A DNA stretch of 64,000 bases. It comes from Agreia sp. Leaf283. Its GTDB lineage: Bacteria; Actinomycetota; Actinomycetes; Actinomycetales; Microbacteriaceae. The stretch is taken from positions 287,443-351,442 of the forward strand of contig NZ_LMNF01000003.1 in the NCBI RefSeq assembly GCF_001422485.1, read 5' to 3'. Each line of letters opens with the position of its first letter. Position 1 is the stretch's first letter. Both the position numbers and the translations under genes were made by a program. The notes beneath the pieces are model-generated. The model saw only the letters and a program-made list of their open reading frames with translations, ran no database searches and had not been told where the DNA came from. Of the stretch, positions 20,490-33,264 are shown piece by piece.

Positions 20490-20516
20490 GGGAATGCAGC
20501 GCAACCCCGTTCTGTT
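20490..20516 (+). promoter_or_regulatory. SigR/SigH-type promoter upstream of trxA
   Basis: GGGAAT (20490-20495) is separated by 18 nt from GTT (20514-20516). This is the GGGAAT-N18-GTT pattern of the thiol-oxidative-stress ECF sigma factors SigR (Streptomyces) and SigH (Mycobacterium), whose regulons include thioredoxins. It is about 70 bp upstream of the trxA start, with nothing coding in between. Confidence 0.65.
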
Positions 20517-20587
20517 GTAGACACCGTGCGGTAGCGTTTCGCGAACCGCACGACCATCAATCGACAATCTTCACGAGGAGGCCCCTT

Positions 20588-20971
20588 TTGCCTACCGTTA
20601 CCGTCACCGCCGAATCCCTCGACAAGACCATCACCGACAACGAGATCGTTCTTCTCGACTTCTGGGCCGACTGGTGCGGCCCGTGCAAGCAGTTCGCGCC
20701 CGTCTTCGAGAAGTCCAGCGAAGACAACACCGACGTGGTCTACGGAAAGATCGACACCGAAGACCAGCAGCAGCTCGCCGCTGCCGCGCAGATCACCTCG
20801 ATCCCGACCCTGATGGCGTTCAAGAACGGCGTGCCCGTGTTCCGCCAGGCCGGTTCGCTTCCGGCGCCCGCCCTCGCCGACCTCGTTGCGCAGCTCAAGG
20901 CGCTCGACGTCGAGGCCGCGATGAAGGCCCAGGCCGAGGCAGACGCAGCAGAGGCTAAGCCCGCAGAATAG
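20588..20971 (+). CDS. trxA: Thioredoxin
   Basis: This 127-residue cytosolic dithiol reductant has the canonical WCGPC active site (C30, C33) and the cis-Pro in SIPTLMAF. A C-terminal extension of about 20 residues, rich in Ala and Glu, goes beyond the usual 105-110 and looks disordered. The start is TTG at 20588, supported by AGGAGG at 20576-20581, 6 nt upstream. It stands alone between repeats, behind a SigR-type promoter, which suggests induction by thiol oxidation. Confidence 0.95.
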   Translation: MPTVTVTAESLDKTITDNEIVLLDFWADWCGPCKQFAPVFEKSSEDNTDVVYGKIDTEDQQQLAAAAQITSIPTLMAFKNGVPVFRQAGSLPAPALADLVAQLKALDVEAAMKAQAEADAAEAKPAE

Positions 20972-20981
20972 TCTCATCGTC

Positions 20982-21042
20982 GCCGAATGGCGTCGTCGCG
21001 CCCATCCCGTACGACGGGACGGGCGTGACGGCGCCATTCGGC
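20982..21042. repeat. Dispersed repeat family R3, copy 2
   Basis: GCCGAATGGCG and CGCCATTCGGC end a 61-bp imperfect palindrome that also carries GCGCCCATCCCGT and ACGGGACGGGCGTGACG. It closes the trxA transcript and marks the right edge of the redox block before mnmA. Confidence 0.75.
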
Positions 21043-21089
21043 ATTCGGAGGCCCGTCGCTACTCCGGTGACGCTGTCCGAGGCCTCACG

Positions 21090-21095
21090 TAAGCT
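21090..21095 (+). promoter_or_regulatory. Predicted leaderless -10 box of mnmA (TAAGCT)
   Basis: The hexamer ends 6 nt before the GTG start at 21102. No ribosome site is visible. Confidence 0.5.
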
Positions 21096-21101
21096 CGTCA
21101 C

Positions 21102-24625
<3,524 letters not shown>

Positions 24626-24632
24626 CCCTGTC

Positions 24633-24688
24633 GTTCCCTTCGACAGGCTCAGGGAACGGGTGGTTCCCTTCGACAGGCTCAGGGAACG
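24633..24688. repeat. R1 repeats, two direct tandem copies
   Basis: The 26-bp unit beginning GTTCCCTTCGACAGGCTCAG occurs at 24633-24658 and 24663-24688 in the same orientation, 4 nt apart. Its ends (GTTCCC and GGGAAC) are themselves complementary. It lies directly upstream of the gatC -10 box. Confidence 0.85.
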
Positions 24689-24697
24689 CGGCTCCGG

Positions 24698-24703
24698 TAG
24701 AAT
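24698..24703 (+). promoter_or_regulatory. Predicted -10 box of gatCAB (TAGAAT)
   Basis: TAGAAT lies about 46 nt before the gatC start. No good -35 is seen because the position falls in the R1 repeat. The mRNA would have a roughly 38-nt leader carrying GGAG at 24741-24744. Confidence 0.4.
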
Positions 24704-24748
24704 CGGTGGGTTCGTCCGAACTCCCCCCGAATGAAGACACGGAGCAGC

Positions 24749-25048
24749 ATGTCCGAAATCACGCAGGAGCAGGTCACCCACCTGGCCAGCCTCGCCCGTA
24801 TCGCGCTGACACCCGAGGAGATCGTGTCGCTCACGAGCGAGCTCGGGTCGATCATGGACCACGTGGCCACGGTCACCGAGGTCGCGACGCCCGATGTGCC
24901 GGCCACGAGCCACCCGATTCCACTGCAGAACGTGTTCCGAGACGACGTGGTGGGCCAGACCCTCACCGCCGAAGAAGCACTGGCCGGTGCGCCCGACCAC
25001 GACGGCTCGAGATTCCGGGTCACCGCCATCCTGGGGGAGGAGCAGTAA
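24749..25048 (+). CDS. gatC: Aspartyl/glutamyl-tRNA amidotransferase subunit C
   Basis: This 99-residue subunit wraps around and stabilises GatA in the GatCAB complex, which converts Glu-tRNA-Gln (and Asp-tRNA-Asn) to the amidated forms. The sequence [18 protein letters not shown] is the family N-terminus. The ATG at 24749 is preferred to one at 24731 because GGAG at 24741-24744 precedes it and the shorter form matches family length. The stop TAA overlaps the ATG of gatA. Confidence 0.95.
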   Translation: MSEITQEQVTHLASLARIALTPEEIVSLTSELGSIMDHVATVTEVATPDVPATSHPIPLQNVFRDDVVGQTLTAEEALAGAPDHDGSRFRVTAILGEEQ

Positions 25049-26583
25049 TGACGACCGATCTCACAAGGCTCACCGCCGACGCACTCGCCATCAAGCTCAG
25101 CTCGGGCGAGGTCAGCTCGGTCGAGGCCACACAGGCGCACCTCGACCGCATCGCCGCGGTCGACGGGTCCGTTCACGCCTTCCTGCACGTCGCATCCGAC
25201 AGCGCCCTCGCCGAGGCGGCCGACATCGACCGTCGTCGCGCGGCCGGAGAAGAGCTGCACCCGCTCGCCGGCGTTCCCATCGCCATCAAAGACGTCATCG
25301 TCACCAAGGGCATGCCCACCACGAGCGGTTCCAAGATCCTGGAGGGCTGGGTTCCGCCCTACGACGCCACGGTCATGACCAAGCTGCGTGCCGCAGGCCT
25401 CGTCTCCATCGGCAAGACCAACATGGACGAGTTCGCCATGGGCTCGTCGACGGAGCACTCCGCCTACGGTCCCACGCACAACCCGTGGGACCTCGAGCGC
25501 ATCCCCGGAGGCTCCGGTGGTGGCTCCGCCGCCGCGGTCGCCGCCTTCGAGGCGCCGTTCGCCCTGGGCAGCGACACCGGCGGGTCCATCCGCCAGCCCG
25601 CGCACGTCACCGGCACGGTCGGCCTCAAGCCCACCTACGGCGGGGTCAGCCGCTACGGCGCCATCGCCCTCGCCTCCAGCCTCGACCAGATCGGTCCGGT
25701 GTCGCGCACGGTCCTCGACTCCGCACTGCTGCACGACGTGATCGGCGGGCACGACCCGCGCGACTCCACGTCGCTCACCGACGTCTGGCCGTCGTTCGCC
25801 GAGGCGGTTCGCAACGCCGACGTCGCAGGCCTCCGCATCGGGGTCATCACAGAGCTCCAGGGCGACGGGTTCCAGCCCGGCGTCATGGAACGCTTCCGTG
25901 AGGCTCTCGCCCTTCTCGAGGGCGCCGGCGCGATCATCACCGAGGTCGCACTTCCGAGTGTCGAGCACGCGATCGCCGCGTATTACCTGATCATGCCCGC
26001 CGAGGCCTCCAGCAACCTGGCCAAGTTCGACTCCGTGCGCTTCGGCCTGCGGGTCAACCCGAAGGGCGGCGGCACCGTCGAAGACGTGATGAGCGCCACC
26101 CGCGAGCAGGGCTTCGGCGCCGAGGCGAAGCGCCGCATCATCCTCGGAACCTACGCGCTCTCGGCTGGCTACTACGACGCCTACTACGGCAGCGCACAGA
26201 AGGTGCGCACGCTGGTGCAGCGCGACTTCGCGGCCGCCTTCGCGAACGCCGACGTGCTCGTGTCGCCCACGGCGCCCACCACTGCGTTCAAGCTGGGAGA
26301 GAAGACCGGAGATCCGCTGTCGATGTACCTCAACGACATCGCCACGATCCCGGCCAACCTCGCGGGAATCCCCGGAATCTCGGTGCCCGTGGGACTGGCC
26401 GCCGAAGACGGGCTGCCCGTCGGCATCCAGTTCTTGGCACCGGCACGCGAAGACGCCCGACTGTATGGGGTGGCCGCCGCGCTCGAGGCGCTCCTCGAGC
26501 AGAAGTGGGGGCACACGCTCCTGAGCCAGGCGCCCGACCTGTCTCCCAGTGAAATGAACGCGACCGACGAGGGAGCCGTCTGA
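25048..26583 (+). CDS. gatA: Aspartyl/glutamyl-tRNA amidotransferase subunit A
   Basis: This 511-residue amidase-signature subunit hydrolyses glutamine to provide ammonia. The Ser-cisSer-Lys triad is visible as K81 (IAIKDV), S156 (GGSGGGS) and S180 ([12 protein letters not shown]), with the spacing of characterised GatA. The start overlaps the gatC stop (TAATG) and the stop overlaps the gatB start (TGATG), so the three subunits are translationally coupled. The frame also stays open upstream as a shadow of ligA. Confidence 0.97.
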   Translation: MTTDLTRLTADALAIKLSSGEVSSVEATQAHLDRIAAVDGSVHAFLHVASDSALAEAADIDRRRAAGEELHPLAGVPIAIKDVIVTKGMPTTSGSKILEGWVPPYDATVMTKLRAAGLVSIGKTNMDEFAMGSSTEHSAYGPTHNPWDLERIPGGSGGGSAAAVAAFEAPFALGSDTGGSIRQPAHVTGTVGLKPTYGGVSRYGAIALASSLDQIGPVSRTVLDSALLHDVIGGHDPRDSTSLTDVWPSFAEAVRNADVAGLRIGVITELQGDGFQPGVMERFREALALLEGAGAIITEVALPSVEHAIAAYYLIMPAEASSNLAKFDSVRFGLRVNPKGGGTVEDVMSATREQGFGAEAKRRIILGTYALSAGYYDAYYGSAQKVRTLVQRDFAAAFANADVLVSPTAPTTAFKLGEKTGDPLSMYLNDIATIPANLAGIPGISVPVGLAAEDGLPVGIQFLAPAREDARLYGVAAALEALLEQKWGHTLLSQAPDLSPSEMNATDEGAV

Positions 26584-28100
26584 TGGCGAAACTGATGGAC
26601 TACGACCGCGCGCTCGAGCTCTTCGAGCCGGTGCTCGGCTTCGAGGTGCACATCGAGCTCAGCACCAAGACCAAGATGTTCTCCGACGCGCCGAACTACT
26701 TCGGCGGCGAGCCCAACACGAACATAACCCCCGTCGACCTCGGTCTGCCGGGCTCGCTTCCCGTGGTCAACGGCCAGGCGGTGCGCTACGCCATCAGCCT
26801 GGGCCTCGCGCTCGGCTGCTCGATCGCGCCCACGAGCCGCTTCGCCCGTAAGAACTACTTCTACCCCGACCTGGCGAAGAACTACCAGATCTCGCAGAGC
26901 GACGAGCCCATCGCGTTCGCGGGGTCGGTCGAGGTCGAGTTGCCGAACGGGCGCATGTTCACGGTGCCGATCGAGCGTGCGCACATGGAGGAGGACGCCG
27001 GAAAGCTCACCCACGTGGGCGGCGCGACCGGTCGCATCCAGGGCGCCGAGTACTCGCTCGTTGACTACAACCGTGCGGGTGTTCCCCTGGTCGAGATCGT
27101 CACCGACATCATCTACGGAGCCGAGGCAGACGCCCCTGAGCTCGCCAAGGCGTACGTCTCGACTATCCGCGACATCGTGGTGGGACTCGGCATCTCCGAG
27201 GCGCGCATGGAGCGCGGAAACCTGCGCTGCGACGCCAACATCTCGCTGCGTCGACGCACCCCGGAGGGCGAGCCGCCCGCGCCGCTCGGAACACGCACCG
27301 AGACGAAGAACGTCAACTCGCTGCGCAGCGTCGAGCGGGCCATCCGCTACGAGATCCAGCGCCAGGCCGCCATCCTCGACGACGGCGGAACCATCACGCA
27401 GGAGACGCGCCACTGGCACGAGGACACGGGCCAGACCTCCGCCGGTCGACCCAAGTCCGACGCCGACGACTACCGCTACTTCCCGGAGCCAGACCTGCTG
27501 CCCGTCGTTCCGTCGGCCGAGCTCATCGAAGAACTGCGCGCAGCTCTTCCCGAGGCCCCGGCCATCCGCCGTCGTCGCCTGAAGGCCGAGTGGAACTTCA
27601 CCGACCTCGAGTTCCAGGACCTCACGAACTCCGGTCTCGTGAACGAGGTCATCGAGACCGTCGCGGCGGGTGCCGCGCCCGCTGCGGCCCGCAAGTGGTG
27701 GACGGGCGAGATCGCCCGCACCGCCAACGCGCAGGGTGTCGACGCGACCACGCTCGTCACCCCGCTGCAGGTCGCACAGCTCGTGGCGCTCGTCGACGCC
27801 GGCACTCTCACCGACCGCCTCGCGCGGCAGGTTCTCGAGGGCGTCATCGCCGGCGAGGGCACGCCCCAGCAGGTCGTGGATGCGCGCGGCCTGGCCGTCG
27901 TGTCAGACGACGGCGCGTTGATCGCCGCCATCGACGAGGCGCTGCAGAGCCAGCCCGACGTTCTCGCCAAGATCCGCGACGGCAAGGTGCAGGCCGCCGG
28001 TGCCGTGATCGGTGCTGTGATGAAGGCGATGAAGGGTCAGGCCGACGCGGCGCGCGTTCGCGAACTGGTTCTCGAGAGGGCCACGGCGCTTCCCGAGTAG
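26583..28100 (+). CDS. gatB: Aspartyl/glutamyl-tRNA amidotransferase subunit B
   Basis: This 505-residue kinase-like subunit binds the mischarged tRNA and activates its side chain with ATP. The N-terminal catalytic cradle shows [15 protein letters not shown] and the conserved [22 protein letters not shown] and [15 protein letters not shown] follow in order, and the helical tail and YqeY-like domain fill the last 150 residues. It ends the mnmA-ligA / gatCAB block and converges with an SDR gene across an R1 repeat. Confidence 0.97.
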   Translation: MAKLMDYDRALELFEPVLGFEVHIELSTKTKMFSDAPNYFGGEPNTNITPVDLGLPGSLPVVNGQAVRYAISLGLALGCSIAPTSRFARKNYFYPDLAKNYQISQSDEPIAFAGSVEVELPNGRMFTVPIERAHMEEDAGKLTHVGGATGRIQGAEYSLVDYNRAGVPLVEIVTDIIYGAEADAPELAKAYVSTIRDIVVGLGISEARMERGNLRCDANISLRRRTPEGEPPAPLGTRTETKNVNSLRSVERAIRYEIQRQAAILDDGGTITQETRHWHEDTGQTSAGRPKSDADDYRYFPEPDLLPVVPSAELIEELRAALPEAPAIRRRRLKAEWNFTDLEFQDLTNSGLVNEVIETVAAGAAPAAARKWWTGEIARTANAQGVDATTLVTPLQVAQLVALVDAGTLTDRLARQVLEGVIAGEGTPQQVVDARGLAVVSDDGALIAAIDEALQSQPDVLAKIRDGKVQAAGAVIGAVMKAMKGQADAARVRELVLERATALPE

Positions 28101-28111
28101 TCGCGGGTCGG

Positions 28112-28163
28112 CCCTTCGACAGGCTCAGGGAACGGACATCCGCTCCCCGAGCCTGTCGAGGGG
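28112..28163. repeat. R1 repeat, diverged inverted pair after gatB
   Basis: One full R1 unit (28112-28134) faces a mutated copy (about 28143-28163, CTCCCCGAGCCTGTCGAGGG). It fills the gap between the convergent gatB and SDR genes. Confidence 0.8.
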
Positions 28164-28166
28164 CTA

Positions 28167-29096
28167 CTAGAAGTCGATGCCCGTCAGGTCCTCCGACACG
28201 GTCCAGAGCCGCGACGCCACCCTCTCGTCGAGGGCGCGTCGGCTCTGCTTCGCCCGTCCGGGAGGACCGGTGAGTCCGAATGCACCCGTGGGTCCGACGT
28301 AGTCTCCGCCGGAGACGCTGGCCCACGTGGCCGCGAAGATCTCGGGTTCCGCACCCTGCTCGGCCCCCTGCGAGAGGCCGGGCATGTTCATGAACCTCTC
28401 GACGAGCGCGCTCGCCGGCTTGTCGCGGCCGAGCTGCGGGCCGGCGTTCTGCAGGTTCGTGCGGCTCGAGCCGGGATGAGCTGCTGCGCTGAGCAGACCC
28501 CAGCCCGCGCCGTCGCTGCGTCGCTGCAACTCGTGCGCGAAGAGCAGGTTCGCCAGCTTGGACTGGCCGTAGGCGAGCCAGGCGTTGTACTTCTTGTCGG
28601 CGTTGAGATCGCCGAATCGTATGCGTCCGATCCAGTGCATCACGCTCGACAGCGTGACGACCCTCGGCGCATCCGCAGCCATGAGCGACGGGAGGAGACG
28701 CGCCGTGAGGGCGAAGTGCCCCAGATGGTTCGTGCCGAACTGCAGCTCGAAGCCGTCTTCGGTCGTGTGCTTCGTGGGCACGGCCATCACACCGGCGTTG
28801 TTGATGAGCACGTCGACGGGCAGCTGATCGGCGAGGATGCGCTCCGAGAACGCCCGCACGCTCGCGAGGGAGGCGAGGTCGAGGCTCTCGAGCTGCAGTG
28901 ACGCGTCGGGCACGCTCTGCCGGATGGTGTCGGCCGCCGCCTGGTTCTTCTCCTGCGTGCGTGCCGCCATGACCACATGGGCGCCGGCAGCCGAGAGGCG
29001 CCGCGCCGTCTCGAGACCGAGTCCGCTGTTGGCTCCCGTCACGATGACGCGCTTGCCGTACTGGTCGGGGATGGACAACTGGGGTGCGGCCGACAT
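28167..29096 (-). CDS. Short-chain dehydrogenase/reductase, NAD(P)-dependent
   Basis: This is a 309-residue SDR. The cofactor site TGANSGLG is at residues 20-27, LINNAG near residue 100, and the catalytic Ser and YGQSK motif lie near 140-180. The length and [15 protein letters not shown] place it near the retinol-dehydrogenase/WWOX-like group of classical SDRs, often annotated as protochlorophyllide-reductase-like. The ATG at 29096 has AAGGAG about 5 nt upstream on the minus strand. The neighbours do not indicate a substrate. Confidence 0.9.
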   Translation of the reverse strand: MSAAPQLSIPDQYGKRVIVTGANSGLGLETARRLSAAGAHVVMAARTQEKNQAAADTIRQSVPDASLQLESLDLASLASVRAFSERILADQLPVDVLINNAGVMAVPTKHTTEDGFELQFGTNHLGHFALTARLLPSLMAADAPRVVTLSSVMHWIGRIRFGDLNADKKYNAWLAYGQSKLANLLFAHELQRRSDGAGWGLLSAAAHPGSSRTNLQNAGPQLGRDKPASALVERFMNMPGLSQGAEQGAEPEIFAATWASVSGGDYVGPTGAFGLTGPPGRAKQSRRALDERVASRLWTVSEDLTGIDF

Positions 29097-29183
29097 GAAT
29101 CTCCTTGCGCTCAGGCGGAATCTCGGGTTCGCCGCCTAGGCGTTCAGGCTAATCCTCATTCATGAGTGTGCATAGATCGAGGG

Positions 29184-29756
29184 CTACGCGGAGAGCGGAA
29201 GCCTGTCGTCTCGCCCGGTCAGAGCCAGCAGCCGGGACTGCAGCGACGCGTGCTCGGGAACGGGAACGGGGGAGCTGAACAGACCGGATGCCTCCAGCGT
29301 CTCCTTCTGCGGTTCGAACACGGTCCAGACCGCGGCGATGAGCTGGTCGTCGAGCGTCTCTGACGTGCGGGTGGCACGCGCCAGGTCCCATGTGTGGATG
29401 GTGACGTCGGACACCTGCTCGCGCAGGTACTCGGTGACCGTCACGGTGTCGTACGACAGCTGCACACGGGCATCCGGTGCCGCCGATCGCCAGGCGTCGG
29501 TGGCGGCCTTGGAATACAGGGCCCACTCGGTGACGAGGTCGCTCGACAGTGGGCGCTTGAGCGCCTGCGCCTGTCGCAGGGTGCGCCCCTCGAGAAGCAG
29601 GGGAACCCACTGCTGCTCCTCGATCACGTGGGTGACGAGCTGGCGGGTGTTCCAGTCGGTGTCGGGGGTGGGGGCGTTCCAGTCGCTCACCGCCTCGAGG
29701 CGCGTGGCGAACTCGGCGTGTGCGGTGTTCTGCAGTGTCAGCCAGTCGATGGTCAC
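29184..29756 (-). CDS. DinB-fold / maleylpyruvate isomerase N-terminal-type protein
   Basis: This 190-residue protein resembles the actinobacterial TIGR03086 group of DinB-like four-helix bundles. DWNTRQLVTHVIEEQQW near residue 40 holds one metal-binding His, and SDVTIHTWDLARAT near 130 holds another; a third ligand is less clear. These proteins are often thiol-dependent transferases or isomerases, but this member is unassigned. The GTG at 29756 is chosen because AGGAG lies 7 nt upstream on the minus strand; an in-frame ATG at 29786 lacks such a site. Confidence 0.8.
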   Translation of the reverse strand: MTIDWLTLQNTAHAEFATRLEAVSDWNAPTPDTDWNTRQLVTHVIEEQQWVPLLLEGRTLRQAQALKRPLSSDLVTEWALYSKAATDAWRSAAPDARVQLSYDTVTVTEYLREQVSDVTIHTWDLARATRTSETLDDQLIAAVWTVFEPQKETLEASGLFSSPVPVPEHASLQSRLLALTGRDDRLPLSA

Positions 29757-29841
29757 GATGGGGCTCCTGTCGGCGATGCTCGTCATGGTTCTAGGTGTAA
29801 GTCCATCACGCTCGCGTGCATTCCACCGAGCGTCTCTTGGA

Positions 29842-29847
29842 TAGGCT
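29842..29847 (+). promoter_or_regulatory. Predicted leaderless -10 box of the acetyltransferase (TAGGCT)
   Basis: The hexamer ends 6 nt before the GTG at 29854. Confidence 0.45.
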
Positions 29848-29853
29848 CGCGGG

Positions 29854-30384
29854 GTGACCTTGACGACCAGAGACATCGATGCCACCGACCTGACTCCGCT
29901 GCTGGCCATGAACAACAGGGCCATCCCCGCGGTGAACCTGCTCGACGAGGCAGAACTCCTCGACCTCGTGTCGATGGCGCACGCAGCCGTGATCGTGGTC
30001 GACGACGAGGCTCCGGAGGAGCCGCTCGGTCTCGTCGTCACACTGGCCGCCGGCAACGACTACGAGAGCGAGAACTACCGCTGGTTCGAGGAACGGGGCG
30101 GCGACTTCCTCTACGTCGACCGCATCGTCGTCGCCGAGGGCATGCGGGGCCGCGGCCTGGGCCAGCTGCTCTACGAGCGCGTCTTCGCCGAGGCCGAGCT
30201 CGCCGGTCTCACCGAGGTCACGTGCGAGGTCAATCTCGATCCGCCGAACCCCGGCTCGCTGGCGTTCCACGACCGCCTCGGCTTCGTGCAGCTGGGCGAG
30301 CAGGTCACCAAGGGCGGCTCCGTGACGGTCGCTCTTCTCTCCGCGCCCGTCTTCCCGGCCTCGTCGCTGCCCGAACCTTCCTGA
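29854..30384 (+). CDS. GNAT family N-acetyltransferase
   Basis: This 176-residue acetyl-CoA-dependent acyltransferase has the acetyl-CoA pyrophosphate loop EGMRGRGLGQLLY near residue 98 and the beta5-alpha4 region PNPGSLAFHDRLGF near 130. The strand YVDRIVV before the loop is typical. The acceptor is unknown. The GTG start has a TAGGCT box 6 nt upstream and no ribosome site. It converges with fadD over a small hairpin. Confidence 0.9.
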   Translation: MTLTTRDIDATDLTPLLAMNNRAIPAVNLLDEAELLDLVSMAHAAVIVVDDEAPEEPLGLVVTLAAGNDYESENYRWFEERGGDFLYVDRIVVAEGMRGRGLGQLLYERVFAEAELAGLTEVTCEVNLDPPNPGSLAFHDRLGFVQLGEQVTKGGSVTVALLSAPVFPASSLPEPS

Positions 30385-30398
30385 TCGGTTCTGATCAG
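30381..30398. terminator. Hairpin between convergent acetyltransferase and acyl-CoA ligase genes
   Basis: CTGATC (30381-30386) and GATCAG (30393-30398) form a 6-bp stem with a 6-nt loop, spanning both stop codons. The stem is short and there is no U-tract. Confidence 0.3.
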
Positions 30399-32086
30399 CC
30401 CTTGCCGGCCAGCAGCTGCTCCCGCACGGCGCGGCGCAGCACCTTGCCGATGAGCGACTTCGGAAGCTCGTCGATCACGACGATCCGCTTCGGCACCTTG
30501 TAGGCCGTGAGCTGCCCGCGGCACCAGTCGCGGAACTCCTTCTCGTCGAAGTCTGCCCTGGACGAGAGCACCACGGCCGCGACCACGTCTTCTCCACCGC
30601 CCCCGCTCGGCATGCCGACGACGGCGACGTCCGCCACACCGGGATGCTGGCGCAGCGCGTCTTCGACCTCCGACGGCGCCACGTTGAATCCGCCCGTGAT
30701 GATGAGTTCCTTGATGCGGTCGACGATGGTGACGAAGCCGTCGGCATCCTGCGTGCAGATGTCGCCGGTGCGGAACCAGCCGCCATCGAGCAGCACGGCG
30801 TCGGTCTCGTCGGGTTTCTGCCAGTACCCCTGGAACACCTGCGGTCCGCGGATGAGCAGCTCGCCCTCCTCGCCCGGCGTGCGGTCGATCGAGGTGTCTT
30901 CGGGGTCGACGACCCGGATGTCTGTGCTCGGGAAGGGGACGCCGACGGTGCCGGGGCGGCGGCTCGGGCCGATGGGGTTTCCCAACGCCACGGGCGAGGT
31001 CTCCGTGAGTCCGTAGCCCTCGACGAGGTAACCCCCCGTGGCCTTCTCCCAGAGCTCGACGGTGGAGACAGGCAGGTTCATGGCTCCGGAGATCGCGAAG
31101 CGGATTCCCGTGAGGTCGACCTTGCGCTTCTGGGCGCCCAGCGCGAGGCGCTCATAGATCGGCGGCACGGCGGGCAGGAAGGTGGGCGGATGCGACTTCG
31201 CCGCGTCGAGCACGAGATCGACGTCGAACTTGGGAAGCAGCACGAGTCGGGCGCCGCTGTTCATGGCGAAGGTGAGGCAGAGCGTGAGCCCGTAGGCGTG
31301 GAACATCGGCAGAACGGCGTAGATGACCTCCTTGCCCGCCACCATTCCGGGCACCCACGCGCGGCCCTGAAGGGCGTTGGCGTGCAGGTTGAAGTGGGTG
31401 AGCTTGGCGCCCTTGGGCGTTCCGGTCGTGCCGCTCGTGTACTGGATGACAGCGAGGTCGTCGACGGTCGGGCGAGGCACGGAGCGGCGCACGGGCCGGT
31501 GGTTGATCAGCTTCTCCCAGGGCATGCTGCGCTTCGAGTCGGCCGTGAGCGCCTTGCGGGCGTCGCGGGCCTTGGGCACGGGCAGCCGCAGCGCCAGTCG
31601 CTTCGACAGGGGCATCGCGCGGGTGATATCGACGGCGACGACCGTGTCGAACGCCACGTCGGCGGGCATCGAATGGATGCGATCGCCCACCTTGTCCCAC
31701 ACGATCGCGACCTTCGCGCCATGGTCTTCGAACTGGTGGCGCATCTCGCGGTCGGTGTAGAGCGGATTGTGCTCGACGACGATAGCGCCGAGTCGAAGGA
31801 CGGCGTAGAAGGCGATGACGTGCTGCGGACAGTTGGGCAGCACGAGGGCCACCCGGTCACCGGGGCCGACGCCGGCTCGTCGCAGGCCCTCTGCGGCGCG
31901 CGCGACCAGCATGCCCAGCTCGGCATACGTCGTCGTCGAGCCGAAGAAGTCGAGGGCGACGTTGGACTTGTACGCACGCACCGAGTCGTCGAACATGTCG
32001 ACCAGTGAGCCGGAGGGCAGCGCAATCGTCGCGGGAACGCCGTCTGCGTACTGGGAAACCCATGGCCGGTCGGTCTCGATGCTCAT
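30395..32086 (-). CDS. fadD: Long-chain acyl-CoA ligase (AMP-forming, FadD-like)
   Basis: This 563-residue ANL-superfamily enzyme activates fatty acids with ATP and CoA. The AMP-binding P-loop YTSGTTGTPKGAKL lies near residue 215, GYGLTETSPVA near 355, and the hinge RIKELIITGG near 460. The C-terminal catalytic Lys lies in the PKSLIGKVLRR segment. A TAATGT hexamer on the minus strand gives a roughly 26-nt leader with AAGGGC before the ATG. It is divergent from the type III polyketide synthase operon, so it could supply acyl-CoA starters to it; that link is inference. Confidence 0.92.
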   Translation of the reverse strand: MSIETDRPWVSQYADGVPATIALPSGSLVDMFDDSVRAYKSNVALDFFGSTTTYAELGMLVARAAEGLRRAGVGPGDRVALVLPNCPQHVIAFYAVLRLGAIVVEHNPLYTDREMRHQFEDHGAKVAIVWDKVGDRIHSMPADVAFDTVVAVDITRAMPLSKRLALRLPVPKARDARKALTADSKRSMPWEKLINHRPVRRSVPRPTVDDLAVIQYTSGTTGTPKGAKLTHFNLHANALQGRAWVPGMVAGKEVIYAVLPMFHAYGLTLCLTFAMNSGARLVLLPKFDVDLVLDAAKSHPPTFLPAVPPIYERLALGAQKRKVDLTGIRFAISGAMNLPVSTVELWEKATGGYLVEGYGLTETSPVALGNPIGPSRRPGTVGVPFPSTDIRVVDPEDTSIDRTPGEEGELLIRGPQVFQGYWQKPDETDAVLLDGGWFRTGDICTQDADGFVTIVDRIKELIITGGFNVAPSEVEDALRQHPGVADVAVVGMPSGGGGEDVVAAVVLSSRADFDEKEFRDWCRGQLTAYKVPKRIVVIDELPKSLIGKVLRRAVREQLLAGKG

Positions 32087-32172
32087 ACGGTGCCCTTCGC
32101 GTTGTCGAAAGAGACATTATGGCGCAGTCGTTTCGGCTTTCCATGGGCATCGATAGGCGTGAGTGGCCGTGC

Positions 32173-32178
32173 TAGCGT
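32173..32178 (+). promoter_or_regulatory. Predicted leaderless -10 box of the polyketide synthase operon (TAGCGT)
   Basis: The hexamer ends 6 nt before the GTG at 32185, in the 98-bp divergent gap shared with fadD. Confidence 0.45.
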
Positions 32179-32184
32179 GCGAAC

Positions 32185-33264
32185 GTGTCGAGAATCGTCG
32201 GGGTATCCGCCGCACTGCCCGCCCTCTCGTATGCCCAGACGGAGATAACCGACACGATCGCCCCGATGATCACCGCGGATCTCTCGAAGCAGGCGGTCCT
32301 GCGACGGCTCCACCAGGGCAGCCGGGTCGAGCGACGCCACCTGGTGCTTCCGATCGAGCGCTACCTCGAGGAGCAGAGCTTCACAGAGACGAACGGCCTC
32401 TTCATCGAGGCGGCCACCGACCTCGCGGAGGAGGCCCTCGCGGCAGCGCTTTCGCAGGCGGGCGTGCGTGCCGACGAGGTCGACTTCGTGCTGTTCACCT
32501 CGGTGACGGGTGTCTCGGCGCCGTCGATCGACGCGCTCCTCGTGCCCCGACTCGGGCTGCGGCCCGACGTGAAGCGGGTGCCGATGTTCGGCCTGGGCTG
32601 CGTCGCCGGTGCCGCCGGCATCGCCCGGCTCGACGACTACCTGGCGGGCCATCCGACCGGCGTCGCCGTGCTCATCTCCGTCGAGCTGTGCTCGCTCACC
32701 GTGCAGCGCGACGACGACTCGATGGCGAATCTCGTCGCATCCGGGCTCTTCGGCGACGGCGCGGCAGCCGTTGTGATGGTGGGCGCCGAGCGCGCGATCG
32801 CGAGGTCGGACGACGGATTCGACGTCGTCGGCTCGCGCAGCGCCCTGTACCCCGACACCCGCCACGTGCTCGGCTTCAATCCGGGGGAGACGGGCTTCCG
32901 CATCGTGCTGACCGCCGGGGTCGCCGACGTGATCGACGAGCATTTCGGTGACGACATGACCCTGTTCCTCGCCGACCACGACGCGACGATCGACGACATC
33001 CCGCGCTGGATCGCGCATCCGGGCGGCCCGCGGGTGCTCGACGCGTTCAGCGAGGCCCTCGACCTGCCGCCGGGTGCGCTCGACGTGAGTTGGGATTCGC
33101 TCGCCCGGGTCGGCAACCTGTCGTCGGCATCCGTGCTGCACGTGCTGGCCGACAGCATCCGAGACTCGCCGCCGACGGGCGGGGAGCTGTGCGCCCTGTT
33201 CGCCCTGGGCCCTGGCGTGTGCGCCGAGCTGGTGCTTCTGCGTTGGTCGGGAGCGACTGAATGA
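32185..33264 (+). CDS. Type III polyketide synthase (alkylresorcinol/alkylpyrone synthase-like)
   Basis: This 359-residue chalcone-synthase-fold enzyme condenses an acyl-CoA starter with malonyl-CoA extenders. The triad is complete: C139 (FGLGCVAG), H278 (IAHPGGPR) and N311 (GNLSSAS). The spacings of 139 and 33 residues equal those of plant chalcone synthase. The closing segment ALGPGVCAELVLLRW has the GPG-type loop. It starts a tightly overlapping three-gene operon with an ICMT-type methyltransferase and an FAD-dependent oxidoreductase, the same gene order as the srsABC phenolic-lipid operon of Streptomyces griseus. The product is therefore probably a methylated, hydroxylated alkylresorcinol or alkylquinone. 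Chain length and ring type are not predictable by eye. Confidence 0.92.
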   Translation: MSRIVGVSAALPALSYAQTEITDTIAPMITADLSKQAVLRRLHQGSRVERRHLVLPIERYLEEQSFTETNGLFIEAATDLAEEALAAALSQAGVRADEVDFVLFTSVTGVSAPSIDALLVPRLGLRPDVKRVPMFGLGCVAGAAGIARLDDYLAGHPTGVAVLISVELCSLTVQRDDDSMANLVASGLFGDGAAAVVMVGAERAIARSDDGFDVVGSRSALYPDTRHVLGFNPGETGFRIVLTAGVADVIDEHFGDDMTLFLADHDATIDDIPRWIAHPGGPRVLDAFSEALDLPPGALDVSWDSLARVGNLSSASVLHVLADSIRDSPPTGGELCALFALGPGVCAELVLLRWSGATE

